A DNA stretch of 64,000 nt, taken from positions 3,789,501 through 3,853,500 of the forward strand of contig NZ_CP127173.1 in the NCBI RefSeq assembly GCF_030264295.1, in the 5' to 3' direction. Source of the DNA: Amycolatopsis nalaikhensis (GTDB taxonomy: Bacteria > Actinomycetota > Actinomycetes > Mycobacteriales > Pseudonocardiaceae). Position 1 is the first letter of the stretch. Each line of letters starts with the position of its first letter. Below, in pieces: positions 17,202-25,738 of the stretch. The notes below the pieces were generated by a model. It did not search any database. It was not told the origin of the DNA and worked only from the letters and a program-made list of their open reading frames with translations. A program made the position numbers and the translations under genes.

Positions 17202-17891
17202 CTACGGGACCCAGTGCTCCTCGGTCACCGAGAGCTCGTCGGTGGTCAGCACGGCGATGGCCGCTCGGTAGCCGTCCGCGGCCTTCAGGTCCGCCAGCCG
17301 GGTCGTCGCCGGGTCCAACGCCGCGTCTCCTGACGACACCAGGCGGGCCGGTTCGTCGTAACGCGAGAACGTGATGCTCTGCAGCGGGATGCGCAGCCCC
17401 TTGCCCGTGGCCTTCATCACCGCTTCCTTGCGCGTCCAGTAGACGAAGAACGCGCGCGCCTTCTCCGCGTCGCTCAGGCCCGTCAGGTGCGCCGCCTCGG
17501 CCGGGCTCAGCGCGTACTCGATCAGGCCGTCGTCCGCGCGGCGGCCCGCCGTCTCGACGTCCAGGCCCACCGGGACCGACGGGGTCGCCGCGACGCCGAT
17601 CAGCTCGCCCGAGTGCGAGATCGACAACGTCAGGTCCGCGCCCGGGATCCGGGGCCGCCCGTGGGGCTTGCCGCAGTCTTCGCAGGTCGCGTCGAACTTC
17701 ACCGCCTCGACCGCCAGGCCGAGCCGCTCCGCCGCGACCGTCTTGGCCAGTACGCGGCCGGTGAGGAACCGGCGCTTGTCCGCGTCCTGCCGGTACGCCT
17801 CGAACCGCCCCTGCTCGACGTCGTCCAGCAGGCGCAGGAAGCGCTCTTCGGCGGGCAGCGGGGGCGACCAGCGGACCACGATCTCCATCAC
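17202..17891 (-). CDS. 4'-phosphopantetheinyl transferase (Sfp type)
   Basis: A 229-residue Sfp-type transferase that moves phosphopantetheine from CoA onto carrier-protein serines. Magnesium ligands are in VGLDVE (Asp111, Glu113), and the second signature is WTRKEAVMKATGKGL (152-166) with the catalytic glutamate. The N-terminal FLTGRVLAKTVAA matches the CoA-binding segment. The length fits broad-specificity enzymes that serve NRPS/PKS clusters. The start may be one codon later (MEIVV). It is convergent with isochorismate synthase across the 30-bp-unit array. Confidence 0.92.
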   Translation of the reverse strand: MMEIVVRWSPPLPAEERFLRLLDDVEQGRFEAYRQDADKRRFLTGRVLAKTVAAERLGLAVEAVKFDATCEDCGKPHGRPRIPGADLTLSISHSGELIGVAATPSVPVGLDVETAGRRADDGLIEYALSPAEAAHLTGLSDAEKARAFFVYWTRKEAVMKATGKGLRIPLQSITFSRYDEPARLVSSGDAALDPATTRLADLKAADGYRAAIAVLTTDELSVTEEHWVP

Positions 17892-17979
17892 GCCCCCGAT
17901 CTTCCCGGGCGGCCGCCCCCGTTGTCACGATTTCCGGCCGAGGTCTGGGGTTACCCGGCACTCAGGAGGTACCCTGTCG

Positions 17980-17995
17980 CTAAGCGAGCGCTTAG
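17980..17995. promoter_or_regulatory. Palindromic operator upstream of acyl-CoA dehydrogenase
   Basis: CTAAGCG-AG-CGCTTAG is a perfect inverted repeat with 7-base arms, ending 24 bp before the ATG at 18020 and just upstream of the Shine-Dalgarno AGGAGGAG. Sites of this shape are typical of TetR-family regulators of fatty-acid genes. The regulator is not encoded next door. Confidence 0.55.
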
Positions 17996-18019
17996 TCATG
18001 TAGGAGGAGCGGCGAGGTC

Positions 18020-19189
18020 ATGGATTTCTCTCTCAGCACCGAAGAACGTGAAGTGCGCGACTGGGTTCGCACGTTCGTCCAGCGCGAGCTGATCCCGCTC
18101 GAACAGGAGGTCCTGCGGCGCGAGCGCGCGCACCAGCCCGGCCTGACCGGCGAGGAGCTCAAGGACCTCCAGCTCAAGGCGAAAGAATCCGGCTTCTGGG
18201 GCGTGCTGACCCCGGAGGAATACGGCGGCATGGGCCTGTCCGCCGTGATGGCCGCGCTGCTCGAAGCCGAGCTCGGCCGCACCTTCGTGCCGTTCCGCTT
18301 CGGCGGCGCCGCCGACAACATCCTGTTCCACGCCAACGAGGAGCAGAAGCGGACCTACCTGCTGCCGACCATCTCGGGCGAGCGCAAGTCGTGCTTCGCG
18401 ATCACCGAGCCGGGCGCCGGGTCGGACGCCAAGGCCATCCGGACCACCGCCCGCAAGGACGGCACCGACTGGATCATCAACGGCGAGAAGACCTTCATCA
18501 CCGGCGGCAACGAAGCCGACTTCACCATGGTCTTCGCGATCACCGACCCGGAGAAGGGCGCGAACGGTGGCGTCACGTGCTTCCTCGTCGACCGCGAGGC
18601 CGGCTGGAAGTCCGAGTACATCGACACCATGGGCGAGTGGGGCCCGGCGTCGCTGATCTTCCAGGACGTCCGCGTCCCGGAGACGCAGATCCTCGGCGAG
18701 GAGGGCCGCGGCTTCGAGCTCGCCATGCAGTGGATCGGCCAGGGCCGCTACCTGCTGCCCGCCCGCGCGATCGGCTCGTGCGAGCGGCTGATCTCGATGG
18801 CCATCGAGCACGCCAACACCCGCGAGACGTTCGGGCAGAAGATCGCCGAACGCCAGGCCATCCAGTGGATGATCGCCGACTCCGGCGTCGAGCTCGAGGC
18901 GCTGCGCTGGCTCGTGCTCAACGCCGCCTGGCAGGTCGACCAGGGCATGGACTCGCGGCACGCGCAGTCGATGGCGAAGCTGTACGGCGGCCAGAAGGCC
19001 AACGAGATCGTCGACCGCGTCCTGCAGATCCACGGCGGCATGGGCTACACGCGGGAGCTGCCGGTCGAGCGGTGGTACCGCGAGCTGCGGCTGCTGCGCA
19101 TCTACGAAGGCACCGACGAGATCCAGCGCCGCACGATCGCGCGCAACCTGCTCAAGGGGCACGTGAAGGTCGGCGGCGTGCTCGGCTGA
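18020..19189 (+). CDS. Acyl-CoA dehydrogenase
   Basis: A 389-residue flavoenzyme introducing the alpha-beta double bond of acyl-CoA. Signatures are CFAITEPGAGSDA, the C-terminal QIHGGMGYTRELPVERWYRE, and YEGTDEIQRR with the catalytic glutamate at about 363. No membrane segments are seen. ATG at 18020 has a strong Shine-Dalgarno. A palindromic operator lies 24 bp upstream, and a terminator hairpin separates it from the convergent hypothetical gene. Chain length is unknown. Confidence 0.92.
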   Translation: MDFSLSTEEREVRDWVRTFVQRELIPLEQEVLRRERAHQPGLTGEELKDLQLKAKESGFWGVLTPEEYGGMGLSAVMAALLEAELGRTFVPFRFGGAADNILFHANEEQKRTYLLPTISGERKSCFAITEPGAGSDAKAIRTTARKDGTDWIINGEKTFITGGNEADFTMVFAITDPEKGANGGVTCFLVDREAGWKSEYIDTMGEWGPASLIFQDVRVPETQILGEEGRGFELAMQWIGQGRYLLPARAIGSCERLISMAIEHANTRETFGQKIAERQAIQWMIADSGVELEALRWLVLNAAWQVDQGMDSRHAQSMAKLYGGQKANEIVDRVLQIHGGMGYTRELPVERWYRELRLLRIYEGTDEIQRRTIARNLLKGHVKVGGVLG

Positions 19190-19209
19190 GCCCGCCCGGA
19201 AACGCGAGA

Positions 19210-19247
19210 AGCCGTCAAGACCGCCTTTCCCGGCGGTCTTGACGGCT
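19210..19247. terminator. Bidirectional terminator hairpin
   Basis: AGCCGTCAAGACCGCC (19210-19225) pairs perfectly with its complement at 19232-19247 across a six-base loop (TTTCCC). It lies between the convergent stops of the acyl-CoA dehydrogenase (19189) and the hypothetical gene (19259). Confidence 0.75.
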
Positions 19248-19258
19248 GTCGGGCCTGC

Positions 19259-19579
19259 TTACTTCTTGTTGCGAATGGCGATCGGGACGCCCGCGAGGTC
19301 TTCTTCGTTGCAGAGGAGCTTCACGTCGTAGTACGGCGAACCCTTGCGGTCGTCGTAGTCGAGGTGGATGGCCAGGACGTCGAGCGGCTCGCCGAGCCAC
19401 TCCTGAGCCTGACGTAGCCACTTGGCGCAGCGCTCCAGAGCCGCGGGGAGATCGTCGTCACGGAACTCGACCGGGCGATAGGGGACATCCTGCACCTGAT
19501 CGCGGGGGTGTGCCGGCGCCGGGAGGCCCGGCGCGAGACCCGAGTCGTCCAGTTCCAGTTGGATCGTTTCCTCAGTCAC
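19259..19579 (-). CDS. Conserved actinobacterial hypothetical protein
   Basis: A 106-residue acidic protein starting MTEETIQLELDD (GTG at 19579). It contains VPYRPVEFRDDDLP, LERCAKWLRQAQEWL and HLDYDDRKGSPYYDVKLLC, then ends IAIRNKK. No catalytic motif or membrane segment is seen and the family is not recognised. The frame extends upstream to 19693, but the extra part is shadow-like. It lies between the acyl-CoA dehydrogenase (convergent) and the TetR gene (same strand). Confidence 0.6.
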   Translation of the reverse strand: MTEETIQLELDDSGLAPGLPAPAHPRDQVQDVPYRPVEFRDDDLPAALERCAKWLRQAQEWLGEPLDVLAIHLDYDDRKGSPYYDVKLLCNEEDLAGVPIAIRNKK

Positions 19580-19637
19580 CCTTCGAGCGTCCCCCACCCG
19601 CGCCGTCTGAGCAAGGCGTACACAGGTAAAAGCGCCG

Positions 19638-20279
19638 CTAAACGGACATGCCCCACTCTTTCGCGACGATTTCCCGGCACCGTCGCAAGTCACCGACGCC
19701 CGGCGGAGACGTGCAGCCCATGGCCCTCGACGCCAGCTCCGCGTAGTGCTCCGCGAGCTCCTCCAGCGTCAGCGGGCCGCGTGGTGAGTACCACCGCGCG
19801 ACCCCGCTGCACATCTCCAGCAGCGCCAGCCGGGTCACCGCCGGGTGCTCCACACGGAACACCCCGGCCGCGACGCCCTCGTCGATGGCCGCGGCCCACA
19901 GCCGTTCGTAGGCGTCGCGCAGGGCCACCACCGGCTCGCGCGCGGCCGGGGAGAGCACGTCGACTTCGTTGTCCACCACCCGGGTTTCCGCCGGGCCGAC
20001 GGCGTGCGCGAGGACGTGCAGCGCGACCAGCGTGCGCAGGCGGTGCACCGGGTCGGTGCTGCCCGCCGTCGCCTCGCGGGCGGCGTCCAGCAACCGGTTC
20101 AGCGCCGTGTGCATGATCTCGGCGAGCAGATCCTCCTTCGTGCCCATGTAGTGGTACAGGCTGGCCGAGGAGAGTTCGGCCTCCTGCGCCAGATCCCGGA
20201 TGCCGGTGCCGTGGAAGCCCTTGGTGGCGAACAGTTTCACCGCCGCCGCGCGGACGCGCTCCCGGCTGGTCACAGCCAT
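19638..20279 (-). CDS. TetR-family regulator of the acyl-CoA operon
   Basis: A 213-residue regulator. The N-terminal helix-turn-helix (GTGIRDLAQEAELSSASLYHYMGTKEDLL) is a classic TetR domain, and the C-terminal half is a helical ligand domain. ATG at 20279 overlaps the acyl-CoA ligase stop by 10 bp, so it is the third gene of the hydratase-ligase-regulator operon. It likely binds an acyl-CoA and represses this operon, perhaps at the TCGA-repeat palindrome at 22573-22588. Confidence 0.88.
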   Translation of the reverse strand: MAVTSRERVRAAAVKLFATKGFHGTGIRDLAQEAELSSASLYHYMGTKEDLLAEIMHTALNRLLDAAREATAGSTDPVHRLRTLVALHVLAHAVGPAETRVVDNEVDVLSPAAREPVVALRDAYERLWAAAIDEGVAAGVFRVEHPAVTRLALLEMCSGVARWYSPRGPLTLEELAEHYAELASRAMGCTSPPGVGDLRRCREIVAKEWGMSV

Positions 20280-21820
20280 GCCGCCGCCTTCGCGTCCCAC
20301 GACCCGGCGCGCGGGTCGGCCACCTTCCGCAGCTCGCCCTTCGCGACCCGCTCCGACGGCGTCATCGGCAGCTCGTCGGCGAACGCCCAGAACCGCGGAA
20401 CCTTGAAGTAGGCCAGTTTTCCGGCGCAGAACTCGGCCAGCGCGGCCGGCTCCGGACGTTCGCCGTCGCACACGACGTACGCCTTGATCTCCTCGCCGCG
20501 CAGCTCGTCCGGCACCGCGACGACGGCCGCCAGCCGGACCGCCGGGTGCAGCAGCAGCGCGCGCTCGACCTCGTCGGCGGAGACGTTCTCGCCGCTGCGG
20601 CGGATCATGTCCTTCGTGCGGCCGACGTAGTAGACGCGGCCGGCGTCGTCCATCCGGGCGAGGTCGCCGGTGTGGAACCAGCCGCCCTCGAAGGCCCGCG
20701 CCGTCGCCTCGGGATCGTCCAGGTAGCCGTGCATCAGGCCGATCCCGCGGATCAGCAGCTGCCCGGTTTCCCCGCGCGGCAACGGCTTCCCGTCGTCGCC
20801 GGCGATCATCACCTCGCGGTCGCGGCTGGGGCGTCCGATGCAGCCGGTGCCGACGGTCTCGTCGTGGTCGGCGGCGGTCATCCGGATGTCGCCGCCGGTC
20901 TCGGTCATCCCGAACGCCTCGTACCACGGCACGCCCCAGCGCGCCTCCAGCTCGGCGTGCAGCTCGTGCGGGATCGCGGACGCGCAGATCGCCCGGACGC
21001 GGTGGTCGCGGTCCGCTTCGGACGGCTCCTGCCGCAGCAGCAGCGTCGGCATCAGGCCGAGGCAGTAGAACCACGTGACGCCGTGCTCGCGGACCTTCGC
21101 CCAGAACGTGCTGGGGTGGAACCGGTCCAGCACGACGAGCGTCGCGCCGCTGGCGAGCCCGAGCGCGACGTTCCACTGTGGATCGATGTAGTGGAACGGC
21201 TGCGCGGTCAGGATCACGTCGTCTTCGCCGACGGCGGGGAAGTCGGTCGCCAGGCTGATCGCGAGCGTCGTCCAGTATCGGTTCGGCAGGACGCAGCCCT
21301 TGGGCGCACCGGTGGTCCCGGAGGTGTACTGGACGTTCACCGGCGTCTCCGGCACCGGCGTGAATCCCGAGCTTTCACGTGAAAGCTCGGGCCCCAGGTG
21401 GGAGCTTTCACGTGAAAGCTCCGCCGGGGTGATGACCTCGGTCAGGCCGATGCGGTTGAGCAAGTCCGTGAACTCTTCGGCGGCGACGACCAGTTTCGCG
21501 CCGGAATGGCGGAGGACGTGGGCGCCGTCGAACTCCTGGTAGTTCGTGTTGACCGGGACCAGCTGCGCGCCGATCTTGGCCAGCGCGAGCCACGTCAGCG
21601 GGAACGCGGGCACGTTCCGCAGCATCACCGCGACGCGGTCGCCCACGCCGATGCCGCGCTCGGTCAGCGCCGCGGCGAGGCGCGAGCTTTCGCGGTCGAT
21701 CTCGGCGAAGGTGAACTCCTGACCCAGGTGGTCGAAGATCCAGGCCGTGCGGTTTGGCCACAACTCGGCGGCCCGCGTGACCAGCTGGTGCAGGGTCCCG
21801 ATTTCGGCGAGCGGCGTCAC
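20270..21820 (-). CDS. Acyl-CoA synthetase, CaiC-like, with repeat-encoded insert
   Basis: A 516-residue adenylate-forming ligase. The P-loop is YTSGTTGAPKG (165-175), the motor motif is GWFHTGDLARMDDAGRVYYVGR, and the C-terminal lysine region is ERVAKGELRK. It resembles crotonobetaine/carnitine-type CoA ligases. Residues 134-140 and 145-151 are the same heptapeptide ELSRESS, encoded by two copies of a 20-bp palindrome inserted in frame just before the P-loop. The ATG overlaps the hydratase stop, and the stop overlaps the TetR start, so the three genes form one operon. The acid activated is not known. Confidence 0.87.
   Translation of the reverse strand: MTPLAEIGTLHQLVTRAAELWPNRTAWIFDHLGQEFTFAEIDRESSRLAAALTERGIGVGDRVAVMLRNVPAFPLTWLALAKIGAQLVPVNTNYQEFDGAHVLRHSGAKLVVAAEEFTDLLNRIGLTEVITPAELSRESSHLGPELSRESSGFTPVPETPVNVQYTSGTTGAPKGCVLPNRYWTTLAISLATDFPAVGEDDVILTAQPFHYIDPQWNVALGLASGATLVVLDRFHPSTFWAKVREHGVTWFYCLGLMPTLLLRQEPSEADRDHRVRAICASAIPHELHAELEARWGVPWYEAFGMTETGGDIRMTAADHDETVGTGCIGRPSRDREVMIAGDDGKPLPRGETGQLLIRGIGLMHGYLDDPEATARAFEGGWFHTGDLARMDDAGRVYYVGRTKDMIRRSGENVSADEVERALLLHPAVRLAAVVAVPDELRGEEIKAYVVCDGERPEPAALAEFCAGKLAYFKVPRFWAFADELPMTPSERVAKGELRKVADPRAGSWDAKAAAWL
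21366..21421. repeat. Pair of 20-bp palindromes inside a coding gene
   Basis: GAGCTTTCACGTGAAAGCTC occurs at 21369-21388 and again at 21402-21421; the first copy is extended to a 26-bp perfect palindrome (21366-21391). Read on the minus strand both copies encode ELSRESS in the ligase. The two are 33 bp apart, start to start, so the frame is kept. A degenerate relative (CTTTCACGAGAAAG) occurs at 25010-25023. Confidence 0.9.
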
Positions 21821-22554
21821 GTCCGGCTCCGGAAGGCCTCCGTGGACGCGGCGACCGCGGCCGAGTGCTCGGTGATGAGGGCGTGGCTGACCTCGAGTTC
21901 CAGTGCGGGCTCGAGGTCCGTGCTCGCGTCCAGGACGCGCTTGGCCATCGCCGCCGCCTCGGGCGGGTGCTCGGCGATCCGCTTGGCCCAGCTCAGCGCC
22001 TCGGCCTGCAGCTGATCGGCCGGGAAGGCGGCGTTGACCAGGCCCAGCTCGGCGGCCTTCCGGCCGTCGACGCGCTCGCCGAGCAGCAACAGTTCCTTCG
22101 CCTTGAGCGGGCCGACCAGCAGCGGGAGCAGCCGCGACGCCGCGCCGGTGACGCTCAGGCCCAGTGAGACCTCCGGAAACGCGAAAACGGCGTCCTCGGC
22201 GGCCAGGATCAGGTCGCAGCCGAGCGCGAACTCCGCGCCCGCGCCGATCGCGTAGCCGTGCACCGCCGCGATCACCGGCTGGCGCAGCCCGCGCAGGCGC
22301 CGCGTCACGTCCTGCAGCCGGTCGAGCCGCGCGCGTGAGTCACCCGCGGGGGTGGGTTCCTTGAGGTCGTGCCCGGCGCAGAAGGCCCGCCCGGTGCCGG
22401 ACAGCACGACGACGCGGGCGTCACTGCGGGCGGCCGCGTCGAGCGCGGCGAGGAAGTCGTCGACCAGCACGGCGGCGACCGCGTTCAGCCGCTCGGGCCG
22501 GTTGAGCCGGATCTGCGCGATGCCGTCCTCGACGGCGAACTCCACGGTGGGCAT
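21817..22554 (-). CDS. Enoyl-CoA hydratase/isomerase family protein
   Basis: A 245-residue crotonase-fold enzyme. The CoA-binding and oxyanion region is FCAGHDLKEPTPAG and the active-site segment is GYAIGAGAEFALGCDL, with a glutamate at the position of the first catalytic acid. The second region reads FPEVSLGLSVTGAASRLLP, retaining the PE motif. It probably hydrates an enoyl-CoA made by the ligase encoded immediately downstream. ATG at 22554; its stop overlaps the ligase ATG. It is the first gene of the operon and is divergent from the amidohydrolase. Confidence 0.88.
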   Translation of the reverse strand: MPTVEFAVEDGIAQIRLNRPERLNAVAAVLVDDFLAALDAAARSDARVVVLSGTGRAFCAGHDLKEPTPAGDSRARLDRLQDVTRRLRGLRQPVIAAVHGYAIGAGAEFALGCDLILAAEDAVFAFPEVSLGLSVTGAASRLLPLLVGPLKAKELLLLGERVDGRKAAELGLVNAAFPADQLQAEALSWAKRIAEHPPEAAAMAKRVLDASTDLEPALELEVSHALITEHSAAVAASTEAFRSRT

Positions 22555-22572
22555 GAGGGCGATGCTAGACGT

Positions 22573-22588
22573 TCGATCGATCGATCGA
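22573..22588. promoter_or_regulatory. TCGA-repeat palindrome between divergent genes
   Basis: (TCGA)x4 forms a 16-bp perfect palindrome in the 46-bp gap between the hydratase (ATG 22554, minus) and the amidohydrolase (ATG 22601, plus). Its place and symmetry suggest the operator for the TetR protein encoded at the end of the hydratase operon. Binding is inferred. Confidence 0.45.
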
Positions 22589-22600
22589 TAGCCTCGGGCT

Positions 22601-24187
22601 ATGCGGGTTGATGCGGTCTTCGAGAACGCCACGGTCTGGACGGGCGTGGGCGTCACCAGCGCACTCGCCGTCCTGCACGGCCGGGTGGTCGCGCTCGGCG
22701 ACGACGCGGTTTCGCTGTCGGCGCGCTCCCGCGTCGACCTCGCCGGGGGCTTCGTCGTGCCCGGCTTCCACGACGCCCACAACCACATGGCGTGGTTCGG
22801 CATGGGCCTCGACGACGTCCCGCTGAGCGACTGCCGCAGCGTCGAGGAGGTCTACGACGCCGTCGCCGCGCGGGCCGCGACGCTGCCGCCGGGGAGTTGG
22901 GTGGTCGGCAGCGGGTACGACCAGAACAAGCTGGTCGGCGGGCACCCCGACCGGCACGGCCTCGACCGGGCCGCACCGGGGATGCTGGTGCGGCTCAAGC
23001 ACACGTCCGGACACATGACCGTGGTGAACTCGGCCGTGCTCGACCAGCTCGACCTGGCGCACGTCCCGGTGGGCGGCGACGTCGTGCTCGACGCCGACGG
23101 CTCGCCGACCGGGCTGCTCCGCGAGCAGGCCCAGCTGCTGCTGCGGCCGCTGACCTACCCAACCCCCGTCGAGCGGGTCGTGCGCGGGCTCGACCGGGCG
23201 TCCGAGCGGTACCTGGCCGAGGGCATCACCAGCGTCCAGGAGGCCGGGATCGGCGGCGGCCTGGTCGGCGAGACGCCCGCCGAGCTGGCCGCCTACCAGA
23301 TCGCGCGCGACAGCGGCGTGCTGCGCGTGCGCAGCACGGTGATGGTCGCCGCGAGCGTGCTGCACGACCTGCCCGACGGCGCCGGGTTCGGCCTCGACCT
23401 CGGCCTGCGCACCGGCCTCGGCGACGAGTGGCTGCGCGTCGGCCCGATGAAGTTGTTCGCAGACGGCTCCCTGGTCGGGCGCACCTGCGCGATGCACGAC
23501 CCCTTCGACGGCGAGCCGGACAACCGCGGCTACTTCCAGGTCCCCGAGGACGAGCTGGCCCGCACGATCCGCCGTGCCCACGAGGCGGGCTGGCAGATCG
23601 CCACGCACGCGATCGGCGACCGCGCGATCACCGTCGTCCTCGACGCCTACGAAGCCGCGTTAGCTGCTTCGCCGCGTACGGACCACCGGCACCGCATCGA
23701 GCACTGCGCGGTGCTTCAGCCCGCGGAGCTGTCCCGGCTCGCCTCGCTCGGCATCATCCCGTCGCCGCAGGGCCGGTTCGTCAACGAACTCGGCGACGGC
23801 ATGCGCGCCGCGCTCGGCGAGGCGCGCGTCCCGTGGTGCTACCGGCTGCGAAGCGTCCTGGACGCGGGTTGCGTCCTGCCCGCGTCTTCGGACCGGCCCG
23901 TCGTGAACGGCGCTCCGCTGCTCGCGCTGGCCGACATGGTGCGTCGGCGCACGGCGTCAGGCGCCCCCTTCGGGCCCGAAGAGGCGTTGACGCCGGAGCA
24001 GGCGTTGCGCGCGTACACATACGGCTCGGCGTACGCGACCTTCGTCGAGCGTGACCTGGGCACGCTCGAGCCCGGGAAGCTCGCCGACTTCGCCGTGTTG
24101 TCGGGATCGCCGCTGGCGGAGTCCGCTTTGGACGAGCTCAGCGTGCAAGGCACCGCCGTCGGCGGCGAACTGCGTTATCAAGCGTGA
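22601..24187 (+). CDS. Amidohydrolase (YtcJ-like)
   Basis: A 528-residue metal-dependent hydrolase. It starts with the family's beta-sandwich (ENATVWTG) and then the metal motif GFHDAHNHM near residues 56-63. Further metal-site regions are GPMKLFADGSL, TCAMHDPF, ATHAIGDRAI and HRIEHCAV. The close EPGKLADFAVLSGSPL is typical of YtcJ/amidohydrolase-3 proteins, which hydrolyse C-N bonds of mostly unknown substrates. It shares a palindromic promoter gap with the divergent acyl-CoA operon and may supply its acid substrate by hydrolysing an amide; this is inference. Confidence 0.86.
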   Translation: MRVDAVFENATVWTGVGVTSALAVLHGRVVALGDDAVSLSARSRVDLAGGFVVPGFHDAHNHMAWFGMGLDDVPLSDCRSVEEVYDAVAARAATLPPGSWVVGSGYDQNKLVGGHPDRHGLDRAAPGMLVRLKHTSGHMTVVNSAVLDQLDLAHVPVGGDVVLDADGSPTGLLREQAQLLLRPLTYPTPVERVVRGLDRASERYLAEGITSVQEAGIGGGLVGETPAELAAYQIARDSGVLRVRSTVMVAASVLHDLPDGAGFGLDLGLRTGLGDEWLRVGPMKLFADGSLVGRTCAMHDPFDGEPDNRGYFQVPEDELARTIRRAHEAGWQIATHAIGDRAITVVLDAYEAALAASPRTDHRHRIEHCAVLQPAELSRLASLGIIPSPQGRFVNELGDGMRAALGEARVPWCYRLRSVLDAGCVLPASSDRPVVNGAPLLALADMVRRRTASGAPFGPEEALTPEQALRAYTYGSAYATFVERDLGTLEPGKLADFAVLSGSPLAESALDELSVQGTAVGGELRYQA

Positions 24188-24191
24188 TGGC

Positions 24192-24512
24192 TCACTTCCT
24201 CCCCACGAACTCGAGTGCTTCCTCGGCCAGCGCGGACCAGGACAGCGTCGATCCCGGGTCCAGCGCCAGCCATTCCTTCATCGGCGTGCCCTTGTTGGCG
24301 TCGAAGCGCACGCCGTGGCCGCCGTCGACCAGCTCGTCCACTCTCGCCCGGGGCAGCTTCAGCACCAGCCGCCCGCGGACGAACATGGCGAAGATCCGCC
24401 CGTGCGCGCGCAGGGCGGAGCGGCCGAAGCCGCCGGTCGCGCCGGGTGGCGTGATGCCCGGGCGTCCGGTGAACTCGTCGACCAGGTCCTCGAACCGCTG
24501 CTCCGGTGACAT
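24192..24512 (-). CDS. TfoX N-terminal / YjbR-like domain protein
   Basis: A 106-residue protein (ATG 24512, MSPEQRFEDLVDEF). The stretch GGFGRSALRAHGRIFAMF and the later GTPMKEWLALDP fit the small TfoX_N/YjbR fold seen in many actinobacterial proteins of unknown role. No DNA-binding motif is obvious. It is convergent with the amidohydrolase (stops 4 bp apart) and divergent from the acetyltransferase. Confidence 0.7.
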   Translation of the reverse strand: MSPEQRFEDLVDEFTGRPGITPPGATGGFGRSALRAHGRIFAMFVRGRLVLKLPRARVDELVDGGHGVRFDANKGTPMKEWLALDPGSTLSWSALAEEALEFVGRK

Positions 24513-24567
24513 CGACCACCTCCGAGCCCGACAGTAACGACCACCACCGACAGAAACGGGAGGCGAG

Positions 24568-25008
24568 ATGCCCGTCCGGGACGCCGTCTTCGAAGACATC
24601 GAAGAAATCTGTGCGCTCATCGAGGAGCACGCCGTCTACGAGGACAAGCACGACCTCAAGCTGGACCGCGCCGAGATGAGCGGGCACCTGTTCGGCCCCG
24701 ACCCGAAGGCGTGGGTGCTGATCGCGACGCCGCCGGGCGAGCCGGGCACGGTGGCCGGGTTCGCGTTCTGCAGCTGGAACTTCTCGACGTGGGAGGCGCG
24801 GCCGGGCATCTGGCTCGACGACCTGTTCGTCCGGCCCGCGCACCGGCGCTTCGGGCTCGGCAGCGAGCTGCTCGACGAACTGCGCAACCGCACGACCGGG
24901 CGCGTCGAGTGGGACATGCAGGAGGGCAACGAGAAGGGGAAGGCGTTCTACGCGCAGCTCGGCGCGGAGCCGGTCCCCGGCTGGGTCCGCTACCGCTGGC
25001 GGCCGTGA
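24568..25008 (+). CDS. GNAT-family N-acetyltransferase
   Basis: A 146-residue acetyltransferase. The acetyl-CoA pyrophosphate loop is RRFGLGSELL, preceded by the beta-4 strand WLDDLFVRPAHR. The C-terminal strand region EGNEKGKAFYAQLGAEPVPGW resembles spermidine/diamine N-acetyltransferases (SSAT-like), in which YxxxGA follows the splayed strand. It probably acetylates a polyamine or amino-acid-like amine. ATG at 24568 follows GGGAGGCGAG. Confidence 0.85.
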   Translation: MPVRDAVFEDIEEICALIEEHAVYEDKHDLKLDRAEMSGHLFGPDPKAWVLIATPPGEPGTVAGFAFCSWNFSTWEARPGIWLDDLFVRPAHRRFGLGSELLDELRNRTTGRVEWDMQEGNEKGKAFYAQLGAEPVPGWVRYRWRP

Positions 25009-25048
25009 ACTTTCACGAGAAAGAACCCGGCCCCGTATCGTATGCGGC

Positions 25049-25733
25049 ATGGGAGATGGTTCGGTCCGGAGGTCTTCGTCGGTCGAAGACTACGTCCGGG
25101 TGATCTACGGCCTGGTCGAACGGGGTGAGGCGGTCACCAACACGTCGCTCGCCGGCCGGCTGGAGGTCAGCCCGTCCTCGGCGTCGGGGATGGTCACGAA
25201 GCTGTCCCAGCTGGGCCTGGTCACGCACGTGCCGTACCGCGGCATCGAGCTGACCGCGGACGGGCGGCTCTTGGCGCGCTCGGTGCTGCGGCGGCACCGG
25301 CTGATCGAGACGTACCTGGTGTCGGAGCTTCGGCTATACGTGGGACGAGGTCCACGCGGAGGCGGACGCGCTGGAGCACGCGGTGTCGGACCGGCTGGTC
25401 GAGCGCATCGCGGCGAAGCTGGGCAACCCGGTCCGCGACCCCCACGGCGACCCGATCCCGGCCCCGGACGGCAGCGTCGAGGAGCTGCCGGTGCGGATCC
25501 TCGACGACCTCCCGCCGGGGGCGGTCGGCGAGATCGTCCGGGTCTGGGACACGGACCCGGAACTGCTGCGGTACCTGACGGAGCACGCGATCAACCTGGG
25601 CGAACGCATCGAGGTCGTGGAGCGGCAGCCGTTCGGCGGGCCGATGGTGGTCAAGGTGGGCTCGCCGCCGGACGCCGCCACGCACGCCATCGGCAAGGAG
25701 ATCGCGCAGGCGTTGTCGGTCACCCTGCGCTAG
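25049..25733 (+). pseudogene. DtxR/MntR-family metalloregulator with a frameshift
   Basis: Residues 1-93 read in one frame (SVEDYVRVIYGLVERGEAV, then SPSSASGMVTKLSQLGLV), a normal winged-helix and dimerisation start of DtxR proteins. The expected continuation GYTWDEVHAEADALEHAVSD and the whole C-terminal part (to IAQALSVTLR) are in a second frame. One extra base among 25328-25331 (CTTC) explains the break; removing it gives a complete protein of about 227 residues. At the DtxR primary-site cysteine position the sequence has Asp, followed by the conserved Glu-His, which suggests a manganese-type (MntR) site. It may be a decayed gene, a sequencing error or real frameshifting. Confidence 0.8.
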
Positions 25734-25738
25734 ACCCG

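Noticed and set aside
15938..17891. Isochorismate synthase plus phosphopantetheinyl transferase considered as a siderophore cluster
   Set aside because: No NRPS, DHB-AMP ligase, isochorismatase or siderophore transport genes flank them; the pair is convergent and each stands alone.
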